Below, piece by piece: positions 55,378 to 64,000 of a stretch of 64,000 nt of DNA. The stretch spans positions 4,216,001-4,280,000 of the forward strand of contig NZ_CP124747.1 of the NCBI RefSeq assembly GCF_041860085.1, read 5' to 3'. Position numbers and translations under genes: made by a program. Position 1 is the first letter of the stretch. Each line of letters starts with the position of its first letter. This DNA comes from Schlesneria sp. DSM 10557. GTDB lineage: Bacteria > Planctomycetota > Planctomycetia > Planctomycetales > Planctomycetaceae. Below the pieces are notes generated by a model that was given only the letters and a program-made list of their open reading frames with translations, had not been told where the DNA came from and ran no database searches.

Positions 55378-57402
55378 TCAGCCACGCAGGGTGGCGGCGA
55401 GCTGGCTGGAACAGGCGGAAATCACCGACTGTTGTGCCGCTTCAATCTCTTCGCTGGTGAGCGTTCGATCAGAGCGATACCCAACCGTGACAACGTAGGA
55501 CTTTTTCCCTTCGGGAATCTGCTTCCCGCGATACTGTCCCCCGAACGAAACAGACGCGAGCAGTGGTCCCGCCGCCTTGCGGACGGTCTCTTCCAGGTTC
55601 GCCCACGTCACCGGTTCATCGAGAACAAAGTTCAGGTCACGCACCGAAAGCTGTTGCGTGGGGAGGTCACGGAACTGGGGAATCAGGTCGGCGTGGGCCT
55701 CAAGGACAGCCAGATCCAGTTCCGCAATTGAAACCGTATCACGCAGGTCGAGCTGGTCGGTGACGGAGCGGTCGAGTTCCCCCATCCAACCCCACAAGTC
55801 GCCGTTCAGATAAACTTCTGCGCCGCGTCCGGGGACGTACTGCGGCCCTTCCGTCGGCCGGACAGTCAGATCGATCGAAGGATTCACACGGCTGGCGACC
55901 TGTTCGATCACTCCTTTCAATTCCTGGAACGATCGACCACTGACACAGCCCAGCATTCGGGGCTCGGCCTGCTGTTCAGGAATCGACTTATCCGTTGAAA
56001 GGTAGACGCGGGCAATCTCAAACAATTGCGCATTGAACTGACCATGACGCTCGTTCTCGCGCCGTGAAACCAGCAGACTGGGAATCAGACTCTGACGCAA
56101 CCGACTGAACTCGGGGAAGTCCGAATGCTCGATCGTGAGTGAGGGGAGTTCCCCACGCGGAGTGAACAGTTTTCGCTCGGTCTCATTGACGAGTGACACG
56201 GTGAGCGCTTCGTAGAATCCCGACGCGGTCAGCGTCTCGCGGACTCGATCACTCACCCGGTCCTGGAATCGCTTTTTGCTGGCACACAGCGGGACAGCCG
56301 CATCGGCAGGAATCTGATCGTAGCCGTAGATCCGAATCACTTCCTCGATCAGATCCACTTCCCGGGTCAGATCCAGACGATGCGAGGGAACGTGGAACAA
56401 GGCGGACTGATCACCCTCTCGCGACTGCAGCTTCAGTCCCAGGTCTTCCAGGATGCGGACTGCTTCCTCAGCAGGGATGTCGATTCCCAGAATGCGCCGC
56501 AACTGAGGGAAGCGAAACAACACCGGTTCACGCTGCGCGGCAGGGGCCGTTCCCGCGAAGACCGGTTCCGCGAGCAGTTCACCCCCGGCGAGTTCCAGAA
56601 TCAGTTCGCAGCAGCGGCGGCTGGCCCAATCCGGTCCGTGCGGATCGAGGGCTCGTTCGAATCGATAAGACGAATCGCTGCGCAGCTTCAATTTGCGGGA
56701 AGCGTTGCGGATCGCCAACGGTGAAAACAGAGCGGCCTCAATCAGCACAGTGCGAGTCGCCGTGGTAATCTCGGTTTCGGCCCCCCCCATGACTCCCGCG
56801 ATGGCAACGGGTCGTTCCGCATCGGCAATCACGCACATCTCAGGAGTCAAAACGTACTCTTTGTGATCGATTGCCTGAAGCTTTTCATTGGGACGAGCCC
56901 GCCGGACAACGATCTTCTGTCCTTTCAGCTTGTCGAAATCGAATGCATGCAAAGGCTGCCCGCATTCCATCAGGACATAATTGGTAATGTCGACGATGTT
57001 GTTGATGGAGGCGATTCCAACGGTCTGCAGCCTCGAAACCAGCCAGGCGGGACTGGGACCGACTTTGACTCCCCGGATCACGCGAGCGTGATACTGCGAA
57101 CAGAGGTCAGCGGCCTCGATGGCGACGGAGGTGACCGATGCGGTCGTGGTGGTCCCAGCGCGTGGCGCCGCGGCGGGTATCTTGAGCGGCTTCTGGTAAA
57201 GCACGGCCGCTTCTCGTGCCACACCGAGATGGCCGAGACAGTCAGGACGATTACTGGTCACTTCCAGGTCGATGCAGAAATCTCCGTCCACCTCGTGAAA
57301 CTCTTCGAGGTTCAGCCCGGACATCGTCAGACGGTCGGACAGTTCCTCGACCGCAACACCAGGCGAGACATATTCCTGCAACCAGTTCCAGCTAATCAGC
57401 AT
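55378..57402 (-). CDS. pheT: Phenylalanyl-tRNA synthetase beta subunit, short form
   Basis: 674 residues, beta subunit of the heterotetrameric PheRS that charges tRNA-Phe. It starts MLISWNWLQEYV and goes directly into the B1-type core (LEVTSNRPDCLGHLGVAREAAVL), B3/B4 editing region (ITNYVLMECGQPLHAFDFDKLKG; GGAETEITTATRTVLIEAA), B5 (RILGIDIPAEEAVRILEDLGL) and the catalytic-like module, ending with an anticodon-binding-type FDX-ACB domain (DLPTQQLSVRDLNFVLDEPVTWANLE). The EMAP-type tRNA-binding OB-fold that usually occupies residues 40-150 of an 800-residue PheT is missing. pheS is not in the window. Confidence 0.95.
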   Translation of the reverse strand: MLISWNWLQEYVSPGVAVEELSDRLTMSGLNLEEFHEVDGDFCIDLEVTSNRPDCLGHLGVAREAAVLYQKPLKIPAAAPRAGTTTTASVTSVAIEAADLCSQYHARVIRGVKVGPSPAWLVSRLQTVGIASINNIVDITNYVLMECGQPLHAFDFDKLKGQKIVVRRARPNEKLQAIDHKEYVLTPEMCVIADAERPVAIAGVMGGAETEITTATRTVLIEAALFSPLAIRNASRKLKLRSDSSYRFERALDPHGPDWASRRCCELILELAGGELLAEPVFAGTAPAAQREPVLFRFPQLRRILGIDIPAEEAVRILEDLGLKLQSREGDQSALFHVPSHRLDLTREVDLIEEVIRIYGYDQIPADAAVPLCASKKRFQDRVSDRVRETLTASGFYEALTVSLVNETERKLFTPRGELPSLTIEHSDFPEFSRLRQSLIPSLLVSRRENERHGQFNAQLFEIARVYLSTDKSIPEQQAEPRMLGCVSGRSFQELKGVIEQVASRVNPSIDLTVRPTEGPQYVPGRGAEVYLNGDLWGWMGELDRSVTDQLDLRDTVSIAELDLAVLEAHADLIPQFRDLPTQQLSVRDLNFVLDEPVTWANLEETVRKAAGPLLASVSFGGQYRGKQIPEGKKSYVVTVGYRSDRTLTSEEIEAAQQSVISACSSQLAATLRG

Positions 57403-58000
57403 TTCTCTTCACCATCTTCCACAACACGGATACCACAATCCGCGAAGGTTCTCAGTTACACAGATCAAACGGGTGCCCAATTTAAGGGGGAAGCGTGTCA
57501 CATTAGCCACAGACAGTCAAGATGCGCGATTGTTCGAGAAAATTGCCAGAGGTGAATGGAGGCCTCGATCGAACCGGAAGTTCTCCACCACCCGAGGCCT
57601 GGTTGACGCACCCTCGCCGATGAGATCCCTCTGCGGCCCGATCGTGTGCCTTGCCAGAAGGAAACCTCTGAGTGTTACCCCTGTACCCGAACGCCTGTGA
57701 CCGATGTCTCCGGGCCAGACAGAGGACGGTCATGCAGTGGCATGCGACGTGGGTTCTGGACCGATCCGGGGTGATCCCCATCGCGGGGACTGAAATGAAG
57801 ACCGTCAGAGTCCCCGATCATAGAACCGGGGCACCTTAATGTCTGTTAATCATGATCGGCGCCGGCAGACACGTGACTGCCTGCACATTTGCCCCTCCTT
57901 GCCCGACAGTTTCTGTTTGGTTATGGTTAACCACATCGCTTGACGCCCGCCTTGTAGACCCGCCAGCCGACCCTTGAGTCTGAAGCACAGGATGTTCACC
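57403..58000. other. Divergent intergenic region, 598 bases
   Basis: Between pheT (-) and the first PQQ-like gene (+). It contains a TGGTTAACCA palindrome at about 57926-57935, just upstream of the PQQ-like gene. No gene or RNA is supported; arginine-rich open frames are shadows. Confidence 0.45.
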
Positions 58001-60571
58001 ATGCCGATGCAATCTTGGTTTGCCTGCCTCTTTGGCCTCTTCTTAGCCATCCCTCTGGGACTGTTCGGCCAGGAAAAAAAAGCGGCTGATCCGCTCGACT
58101 GGCCTTACTGGCGTGGTCCTGAGATGAACGGCATCTCCCGCGAGAAGGATCTGCCGGATTCGTGGAGCCCCGAAGGGGAAAACTTGCTGTGGAGCAAGGC
58201 CGAACTCGGAACCCGTTCGACGCCCATCGTCATGAACGGCAAGCTCTATACACTGGTCCGACACAATCCGGGCACCACCAAAGAAGCGGAAAAAGTCGTC
58301 TGTGCCGATGCCGCCACGGGCGAAATCAAGTGGGAAAACGTCTTCAACGTCTTTCTGACAGACGTCCCCGACACACGCGTGGGCTGGTCCAGTGTTGTTG
58401 GTGATCCCGTAACCGGAAACGTCATCGCACTCGGTGTCTGCGGCTACTTCGTCTGTATCGACGGCGAAACCGGAAAAACGCTCTGGTCCCGCTCGCTGAG
58501 CGAAGAATACGGCATGCTCAGCACCTACGGGGGCCGAACAAACTTCCCGATCATTTACGAGAATCTCGCCATCATCAGCGGCGTCGTGATCGGCTGGGGT
58601 GAAATGGCCCGCCCTGCTCACCGAATTATCGCCTTCGACAAACGGAATGGTCAGGCCGTCTGGTTCCAGAGTACCCGTCCTGCACCGGAAGATACGACCT
58701 ATAGCTCTCCGGCACTGACAGTCATCAACGGACAAGCTCAGTTTATCCTGGGCTGCGGAGACGGCAGTGTCTATGGCCTGCAGCCGCGCACCGGCAAGAT
58801 CATCTGGAGCTATGACGCTTCACTTCGCGGGATTAACACCGCTCCGACGGTTGTCGGCAACACGGTCCTGTGTGGTCACAGTGAAGAAAACCTAGACGAC
58901 ACGGCAATGGGGGCACTTTTCGCGATTGACGCCTCCAAGACAGGAAACATCACCAAGACCGGAGAAATCTGGCGCAACAAGGAACAGTTCGTCGGCAAGA
59001 CGGCCCCGCTTGTTCTGGACGATCGCATTTACTCGATCGACGACGGTGGAGTCTTCTTCGTGAACGACCTGAAGACCGGCGAACAGATCGGGAAAGCCAA
59101 GATCGGGACGATCGGTCGAGCCAGTCCCGTTTACGGCGATGGAAAGATTTATGTCGTCGACGGAAATGGTCGGGCATTCATCTTCGCCCCGGACGAGAAA
59201 AAAGGCCTGAAGAAGCTTCATCAGTTGCGGTTGGAGCAAGGTGACGTCAATGCGTCGCCCATCATCTCGCACGGTCGCGTTTACATCACCTGCGAAACGA
59301 TGATGTACTGCATCGGAAAAGCGGACGTAAAACCATCGGCCGATCCGATTCCCAAAATCGAACCTGAAACCTCGGTTCAAAAGGATCAGACCCCCGCGAC
59401 AGCACTGGTCGTTCCCGTGGAATCACTGCTGAAACCGACCAACAAACAGCAGTACTCGGTCTATCTGTACAACGCCAACGGACAGTATCTGAAGAAAGCG
59501 GATCCGAAAGACGTGAAGTACTCGATCCAGGGTCCAGGAGCGATTGACGCAGCGGGACTTTACGCAGGACCAGGTGGCGCAACGAACGCCCCCGTCATCG
59601 TCAACGCGGAAGTGGGCGAACTGAAAGGTCAGGCCCGTATCCGAGTGATCCCCGAAATCACTGCCGAAACTCCCTGGCTGTTCACGTTCGACGATGGCCT
59701 GGTTCCCATTACGGGTGTCGGCATTCGCTATCGACACATCGCCGTTGATTATGACTTCTTCAAAGCGTTGAAGGAAAAAGACCCTCTCGCTGCGAAGCTG
59801 TATATCTATCTTTCCACGCAATTCACAAACGTTCCCGCCCCCAAGGCCACGTATGACGACTCAACCCCGGCTCAGGCCTTTACCGCATTCAAACGATATC
59901 TGGGACTGATTGAAGCCATCACCAATCAGGATCAGGGCAAAGAGAAACTCGATGCTTCGTTGAAGTTGCTGCAGGATGAAGGGGTGATCTCGGAGTGGGC
60001 CTGGACCGGCAACGACCAGATCCCGATTCAACTGGTCGTGACGAAAGGTCCGCGAAAGGTCACGGGCAATGGCGTGATGTGCAAGATCACCACGATTCCG
60101 AAGGGGACCCGCAGTCAGGGCTGGATGGGACACCCGGGCTCAAAGAACTATGTCATTCAGGCGGATGTCCTGGCGAACCAGGTCGAAGCCGGGGTCGATG
60201 CTGATCCGAAAGCCAAGATGCCGGATATCGGCGTCACGAACCAGCGGTACCGTTTTGAGATGATGGGTGCCGCCCAGAAACTGAAAGTCTATTCCTGGGT
60301 CCCTCACGATCAGAAGGTGCACGAAGTCGACTTCCAGTGGGAACCGGAAGTCTGGTACACGATGAAGTTCATCGTCAACAACGAAGATCGCGATGGTGAG
60401 CGGGTGTCTGTTTGCCGTGGTAAAGCGTGGAAACGTGACGAACCGGAACCCGCGGAATGGTCGATTGAATGGGCGGACAGCCCCTGCAACGAGACCGGCA
60501 GCCCAGGCCTGGTCGGTAACGCCAAAGACGCCGAAATCTTCATCGACAACGTCAGGGTTGTACCCCAATAG
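58001..60571 (+). CDS. Secreted PQQ-like beta-propeller protein with C-terminal beta-sandwich domains
   Basis: 856 residues from the ATG at 58001, which has AGGA eight bases upstream; in-frame starts at 57974 (TTG) and 57992 are possible. A signal peptide (LFGLFLAIPLGLFGQ) precedes an eight-bladed PQQ-type propeller to about residue 445, with tryptophan-dock-like repeats DGETGKTLWSRSL, KRNGQAVWFQST, PRTGKIIWSYD and ASKTGNITKTGEIW. An Ig-like segment (YSIQGPGAIDAAGLYAGP) and a C-terminal concanavalin-like sandwich (YRFEMMGAAQKLKVYSW to EIFIDNVRVVPQ) follow. No dehydrogenase catalytic residues are evident. Function unknown; substrate binding in the periplasm is inferred. The related gene at 60780 follows on the same strand. 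Confidence 0.85.
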   Translation: MPMQSWFACLFGLFLAIPLGLFGQEKKAADPLDWPYWRGPEMNGISREKDLPDSWSPEGENLLWSKAELGTRSTPIVMNGKLYTLVRHNPGTTKEAEKVVCADAATGEIKWENVFNVFLTDVPDTRVGWSSVVGDPVTGNVIALGVCGYFVCIDGETGKTLWSRSLSEEYGMLSTYGGRTNFPIIYENLAIISGVVIGWGEMARPAHRIIAFDKRNGQAVWFQSTRPAPEDTTYSSPALTVINGQAQFILGCGDGSVYGLQPRTGKIIWSYDASLRGINTAPTVVGNTVLCGHSEENLDDTAMGALFAIDASKTGNITKTGEIWRNKEQFVGKTAPLVLDDRIYSIDDGGVFFVNDLKTGEQIGKAKIGTIGRASPVYGDGKIYVVDGNGRAFIFAPDEKKGLKKLHQLRLEQGDVNASPIISHGRVYITCETMMYCIGKADVKPSADPIPKIEPETSVQKDQTPATALVVPVESLLKPTNKQQYSVYLYNANGQYLKKADPKDVKYSIQGPGAIDAAGLYAGPGGATNAPVIVNAEVGELKGQARIRVIPEITAETPWLFTFDDGLVPITGVGIRYRHIAVDYDFFKALKEKDPLAAKLYIYLSTQFTNVPAPKATYDDSTPAQAFTAFKRYLGLIEAITNQDQGKEKLDASLKLLQDEGVISEWAWTGNDQIPIQLVVTKGPRKVTGNGVMCKITTIPKGTRSQGWMGHPGSKNYVIQADVLANQVEAGVDADPKAKMPDIGVTNQRYRFEMMGAAQKLKVYSWVPHDQKVHEVDFQWEPEVWYTMKFIVNNEDRDGERVSVCRGKAWKRDEPEPAEWSIEWADSPCNETGSPGLVGNAKDAEIFIDNVRVVPQ

Positions 60572-60603
60572 GGAACGCCCCTGTAGTCTTAGACTCACGG
60601 AAG

Positions 60604-60635
60604 TCGGACGAGTCAGCCTGATGGAGCTCGTCCGA
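60604..60635 (+). terminator. Hairpin between the two PQQ-like genes
   Basis: TCGGACGAG (60604-60612) and CTCGTCCGA (60627-60635) form a 9-bp stem with a 14-base loop, 32 bases after the first gene's stop. No U-run follows, so it could attenuate or stabilise rather than terminate. Confidence 0.4.
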
Positions 60636-60779
60636 TCAAAGTGAGGTTGGCAGACCTGGCACGAACAACAGACGGATCATTGCTGGCAGGTGAGCGACTT
60701 GCTTGCGTAAGCCGATCACCCGAACCACTTGAACCAATGAACCATCACTCAACGATGAATTGGCGCTAAGGAACCGAAC

Positions 60780-62495
60780 ATGAATTCTCGTTCAATGACG
60801 ACTGTGATGTCGGCACTCTGGCTGATCTCAGGCCTGGCAGTAGCAGCCGATAAGTTTGATCCAACGGAAGACGCGCTGAACTTCATCAGCAAGATGAAAG
60901 TCGGCAAATATGACTGGCCGCAGTGGGGTGGATCGCCTCATCGCAACAACACCCCTCCCGGGAAGAACATCCCTTTCGAATGGAACCTGGAAACGGGCGA
61001 GAACGTCCTCTGGGCGGCTCCTCTGGGTTCGCAGACTTACGGCAACCCCGTCATTGCCAACGGTAAAGTGTTCGTCGGCACCAATAATACTCACGGCTAC
61101 CTGAAGCGTTACCCCTCGAAAATTGACTTAGGTGTGCTGCTCGCGTTTGAAGAAAAGACCGGAAAGTTCCTCTGGCAGGCATCGTCGCCCAAGTTGCCAA
61201 CAGGCCGCGTTCATGACTGGCCTCAGCAGGGGATCTGCTCAACCGTTTTCTGCGATGACACGCGGTTGTGGTACAACACCAGCCGTGGTGAAGTGGTCTG
61301 TCTCGACGTGGAAGGATTTCACGACGGCGAGAATGACGGCCCCTACAAGGCAGAGCCGAACCAGAACAAGGACGAAGCCGACATTATCTGGCGTTACGAC
61401 ATGATGGGCGACCTGGGTGTTTCCCAGCACAACATGTGTTCCTGTTCGATCACCTGCGTCGGCGACAAGTGCTTCGTGATCACTGGCAACGGTGTGGACG
61501 AAGGGCATATCAATATCCCTGCCCCGAACGCCCCGAGCTTCATCTGTCTTGATAAGAACACGGGCAAGCTGCTGTGGACGGACAAGTCACCCGGCATCAA
61601 CGTGCTGCACGGTCAATGGTCCAGCCCCTGCGTGTTTGAAGCAGGCGGTCGTCAGCAAGTGGTCATGGGGGGCGGCGACGGCTGGCTTTACAGTTTCGAT
61701 CCCGAAGGGGACGGCAAAGGAAACGCCAAGCTGCTCTGGAAGTTCGACGGCAACCCCAAAGAGTCACTCTATGTTCTCGGTGGTCGCTCGACTCGCAACC
61801 ATCTGATCAGCACTCCCGTGTTCTATGACGGATACGTCTATGTCGGGATGGGGGAAGACCCCGAGCACGGCGAAGGAAACGGACACCTCTACTGCATCGA
61901 CCCAACCAAGGATGGAGACATCAGCCTTGAACTGGCCGTGGACGACAAAGGAAAAGAAATCCCGCACCGACGCCTGCGAGCTGTCGACACGACCAAGGGT
62001 GAGAAAGCCATTCCCAATCCCAACGCGGGAGCGATCTGGCACTATGACGTCGTTGACCGCAACAAGAACGGCAAGAAAGAATTCGAAGAAACCATGCACC
62101 GCACGATGGGTAGCGTCGCCATCAAGAACGACCTGCTGTTCGTGACCGATATCGGTGGTCTGGTTCACTGTCTCGATGCGAAAAAGGTCGAAGACGGCAA
62201 GCCCGTTGTCTACTGGACCCACGATATGTTTTCTGCCGCCTGGGGATCTGTTCTGATCGTCGATGACAAGGTTTACGTCGGTGACGAAGATGGAGACATC
62301 ACGGTCTTCGAACTCTCTAACAAGCTGAATGTGCTCGCTGAGAACAACATGATCAACTCGCTCTACACCACTCCCGTGGTTGCGAACGACACCTTGTTCA
62401 TCGCAAACAAGAGCACCCTGATCGCTATCAAGGAAGGTGCCAAGCTGAAGGGTGGAGTCAAGCAGGGTTCAACCGAAGACGGCGGAAGCGAATAA
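60780..62495 (+). CDS. Secreted PQQ-like beta-propeller protein
   Basis: 571 residues, ATG at 60780 with AAGGA about 9 bases upstream. Signal peptide (TTVMSALWLISGLAVAA-DK), then an eight-bladed PQQ-type propeller over the rest. Repeats include NGKVFVGTNN, FEEKTGKFLWQASS, DKNTGKLLWTDKSPG, GGGDGWLYSFDPEGDGKGNAKLLWKFDG, YCIDPTKDGD and DDKVYVGDEDGDITVFELS. The insert KAEPNQNKDEADIIWRYDMMGDLGVSQHNMCSCS carries two cysteines. Related to the preceding gene in the propeller only. Members are widespread in planctomycetes; enzymatic activity is unproven. An intrinsic terminator follows. Confidence 0.88.
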   Translation: MNSRSMTTVMSALWLISGLAVAADKFDPTEDALNFISKMKVGKYDWPQWGGSPHRNNTPPGKNIPFEWNLETGENVLWAAPLGSQTYGNPVIANGKVFVGTNNTHGYLKRYPSKIDLGVLLAFEEKTGKFLWQASSPKLPTGRVHDWPQQGICSTVFCDDTRLWYNTSRGEVVCLDVEGFHDGENDGPYKAEPNQNKDEADIIWRYDMMGDLGVSQHNMCSCSITCVGDKCFVITGNGVDEGHINIPAPNAPSFICLDKNTGKLLWTDKSPGINVLHGQWSSPCVFEAGGRQQVVMGGGDGWLYSFDPEGDGKGNAKLLWKFDGNPKESLYVLGGRSTRNHLISTPVFYDGYVYVGMGEDPEHGEGNGHLYCIDPTKDGDISLELAVDDKGKEIPHRRLRAVDTTKGEKAIPNPNAGAIWHYDVVDRNKNGKKEFEETMHRTMGSVAIKNDLLFVTDIGGLVHCLDAKKVEDGKPVVYWTHDMFSAAWGSVLIVDDKVYVGDEDGDITVFELSNKLNVLAENNMINSLYTTPVVANDTLFIANKSTLIAIKEGAKLKGGVKQGSTEDGGSE

Positions 62496-62813
62496 CCCGC
62501 TTTCACCCAGAACGCTTTCCTGCAAAACCTGCCTCGCCCACCCGGTGAGGCAGGTTTTTTCGTTGGGTCGCCCCCATGGAGAGTGTCCCCGCTGCACAGG
62601 CGAACGAACGTCCGTGCAACTGCCTGGCGCTCGTCCCCGGTGTGTTGGCACGGCCGCGACAGAGGCGACCTTGAGACGGCGAAAAGAAAACCCCTGACAG
62701 AGTTCTTCGTGCCGTTTCTGAAATAGCGTCGTCTCTGGTTGTGAGCGGCCAGACTTCGTAAATTCGACGTTCGACGCGGGCCCAGTTCAGGCCATTCCGC
62801 CCAAGGAGTTCCC
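62496..62813. other. Intergenic region after the PQQ-like genes
   Basis: 318 bases. The first 65 carry the terminator below; the remaining stretch to the VOC gene should contain its promoter and shows no other structure. Confidence 0.5.
62524..62560 (+). terminator. Intrinsic terminator of the second PQQ-like gene
   Basis: AAAACCTGCCTC (62524-62535) and GAGGCAGGTTTT (62547-62558) form a 12-bp stem with an 11-base loop; the T-run (62555-62560) forms the U-tract. It lies 28 bases after the stop codon. Confidence 0.9.
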
Positions 62814-63296
62814 ATGACCCTTCCATCCGTTCCCGCTGGACGGCAAACCGTCTCTGCTTACCTGGTCAGCCGAAATGCCCTCAAAGCCCTGGACTACTAC
62901 CGCGACGTCTTCGGCGCAACGGAAGCCTATCGACTGATGATGCCCGATGGCCGATTGGGTCACGCCGAATTCCGCATCGGTAACAGCACCGTCATGATCT
63001 CCGACGAGTTTCTGGAGTACGGCTGCAAGTCCCCTTCAACACTGGGCGGTTCCCCGATCACGATGCACATCTATGTGGACGATGTCGATGCCGTCTTCCA
63101 GAAGGCGCTCGACGCCGGAGCGAAAGAGCGCACCCCCGTCATGGATCAGTTCTACGGTGACCGCTCCGGACAGATCGAAGACCCCTTCGGTCATATCTGG
63201 TGCATTGCCACCCATAAACAGGACATCAGCCCGGAAGAGATGCAGCGTCACATCAGGGAAAGCTCAGGTACGAACGAACCTCAGAATCCCTCGTGA
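62814..63296 (+). CDS. VOC family protein (glyoxalase/PhnB-like)
   Basis: 160 residues, AAGGAG six bases before the ATG. Two beta-alpha-beta-beta-beta modules: NALKALDYYRDVFGATEAYRLMMPDGRLGHAEFRIGNSTVMISDE and ITMHIYVDDVDAVFQKALDAGAKERTPVMDQFYGDRSGQIEDPFGHIWCIATH. The pattern matches the PhnB-like branch of the vicinal oxygen chelate superfamily (GHAEFRIG, YGDRSGQIEDPFGHIW). Possible metal ligands are His in GHAEF and Glu in QIEDPFGH. The substrate is unknown. Convergent with the last gene. Confidence 0.9.
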   Translation: MTLPSVPAGRQTVSAYLVSRNALKALDYYRDVFGATEAYRLMMPDGRLGHAEFRIGNSTVMISDEFLEYGCKSPSTLGGSPITMHIYVDDVDAVFQKALDAGAKERTPVMDQFYGDRSGQIEDPFGHIWCIATHKQDISPEEMQRHIRESSGTNEPQNPS

Positions 63297-63337
63297 AACT
63301 CGGGGGCTGAACACGGGTGACAGGCCAATCAAATGAG

Positions 63338-64000
63338 TCACGGGTTCTCAGATAACGACCGGTTCTGGTCGAAGTTTCGGTAAGGTTCGTACCGGTAATA
63401 CTTGGGGCGATCATCCAACCGGACATGCAACCACGCGATGCCTGCTCCTGCTGTGCTGAGCCAGACGGGGCGGGCGTCGAGCCGCTGTTCCATGGCGGTT
63501 CCCACCCGTTGCCAGAGGGCCTGCCGCTGCGACTCGGGTGCTTCACGAACAAACGCACCCAGGTGGCAATAGGCCGTCGCGGCAGCAACGGGACAGGGAA
63601 CGATCAGGACCGCGTCATGACCCAGGTTCACAAACTCAACGACATCCTCGTGCCCGCTGCCTCCGAAGTGCTGCTGAAAAGGAGTCGGATCAGGAGTTCG
63701 AGCCAGCCCGGGACTTTCAACGAGTACGAACTCAAAGGGCTGAAGTGCTGTCGCTCGGGTCACCGGCGGCGTTTCCCAGCGGAACTCTGCAAAAGGCGAC
63801 GTGGCCAGAACGTCATTGAAGTACGACCAAAACTGCGAGTCGATCTGCCACGCTCGAATGACAGCAAGGAAGGTCATCGGAAGTGGGTCGCCGTCGAGAC
63901 CGATCCGGACAAGACGACCGCCGTCGAATGATTGGCTTCGATAGGTCCACATGAATCGGATCACCCGATGATCAGAGAACGGACTGACGAAAGCCACCAT
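63338..64000 (-). CDS. DUF6940-like protein, possibly truncated at the window edge
   Basis: 220 residues. Its first codon (ATG, minus strand) is exactly the last three bases of the window, so the true start may lie outside. It reads as one compact domain: PLPMTFLAVIRAWQIDSQFWSYFNDVLATSPFAEFRWETPPVT, then FEFVLVESPGL, DVVEFVNLGHDAVLIVPCPVAAATAYCHLGAFVREAPESQRQALWQRVG and WLSTAGAGIAWLHVRLDDRPKYYRYEPYRN. The pattern fits the uncharacterised DUF6940 family, often annotated hypothetical. No signal or membrane segment. Function unknown. Confidence 0.7.
   Translation of the reverse strand: MVAFVSPFSDHRVIRFMWTYRSQSFDGGRLVRIGLDGDPLPMTFLAVIRAWQIDSQFWSYFNDVLATSPFAEFRWETPPVTRATALQPFEFVLVESPGLARTPDPTPFQQHFGGSGHEDVVEFVNLGHDAVLIVPCPVAAATAYCHLGAFVREAPESQRQALWQRVGTAMEQRLDARPVWLSTAGAGIAWLHVRLDDRPKYYRYEPYRNFDQNRSLSENP

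Noticed and set aside
1..64000. CRISPR arrays, tRNA/rRNA genes, prophage or transposase genes
   Set aside because: None seen: no regularly spaced repeats, no tRNA-like cloverleaf with a GTTCGAATC arm outside coding sequence, and no integrase or transposase motifs.

Overview
The window looks like a chromosomal segment of a planctomycete (Planctomycetota, probably order Planctomycetales). This is inferred from gene content: a DUF1501 secreted protein, a DUF1549/DUF1553 protein with c-type haem motifs next to a pre-peptidase C-terminal (PPC) domain protein, EF-hand and TolB-like beta-propeller secreted proteins, two PQQ-type beta-propeller proteins, a large zinc-ribbon/single-membrane-span protein, and a short PheT without the usual N-terminal tRNA-binding domain. 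G+C is fairly high and even, and genes sit on both strands in single units or short operons. I see no rRNA, tRNA, CRISPR, integrase, transposase or phage gene, so this reads as core and lineage-specific chromosome rather than a mobile island.

Layout. 1-6.3 kb: M20 peptidase (-), zinc-ribbon membrane protein (+), xylose isomerase (+) with a clear terminator. 6.4-11.4 kb (-): two adjacent paralogous beta-propeller proteins, the larger with nine EF-hand-like loops, then a DUF1501 gene whose frame is broken at a run of nine G. 11.9-23 kb: M48 membrane protease, MscK-like mechanosensitive channel, MBL-fold hydrolase, nadC translationally coupled to a small secreted protein, a sugar-phosphate isomerase-like gene, a 0.7-kb repeat-rich gap and a DUF2784 membrane protein. 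23-26.6 kb (-): dnaE. 27.2-35.7 kb (+): ECF sigma factor and membrane-anchored partner (4-base overlap), followed by a three-part CzcCBA/CusCBA-type metal efflux system (adaptor, RND pump, outer-membrane channel). 35.9-40.9 kb (-): PPC protein and DUF1549/DUF1553 protein with a terminator.

41.4-51.5 kb: Uma2 nuclease-like gene; a MarR regulator and a DoxX membrane protein associated with two near-identical ACATGTAAA palindromes; YtcJ-like amidohydrolase; secreted endonuclease/exonuclease/phosphatase protein; MFS transporter overlapping a membrane-anchored thioredoxin-fold protein; luciferase-like monooxygenase; half-size EamA protein; PduO-type cobalamin adenosyltransferase (-). 51.5-64 kb: exported cyanophycinase-like peptidase (-), twin-FHA protein (+), pheT (-), two PQQ-like beta-propeller proteins (+), a VOC protein (+), and a DUF6940-like gene (-) whose first codon is the last three bases of the window.

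The most coherent functional units are the sigma/partner pair with the metal pump, the MarR/palindrome/DoxX module, and the two planctomycete secreted-protein sets (EF-hand/propeller and PPC/DUF1553). All functional statements rest on motif reading by eye; no database search was run.
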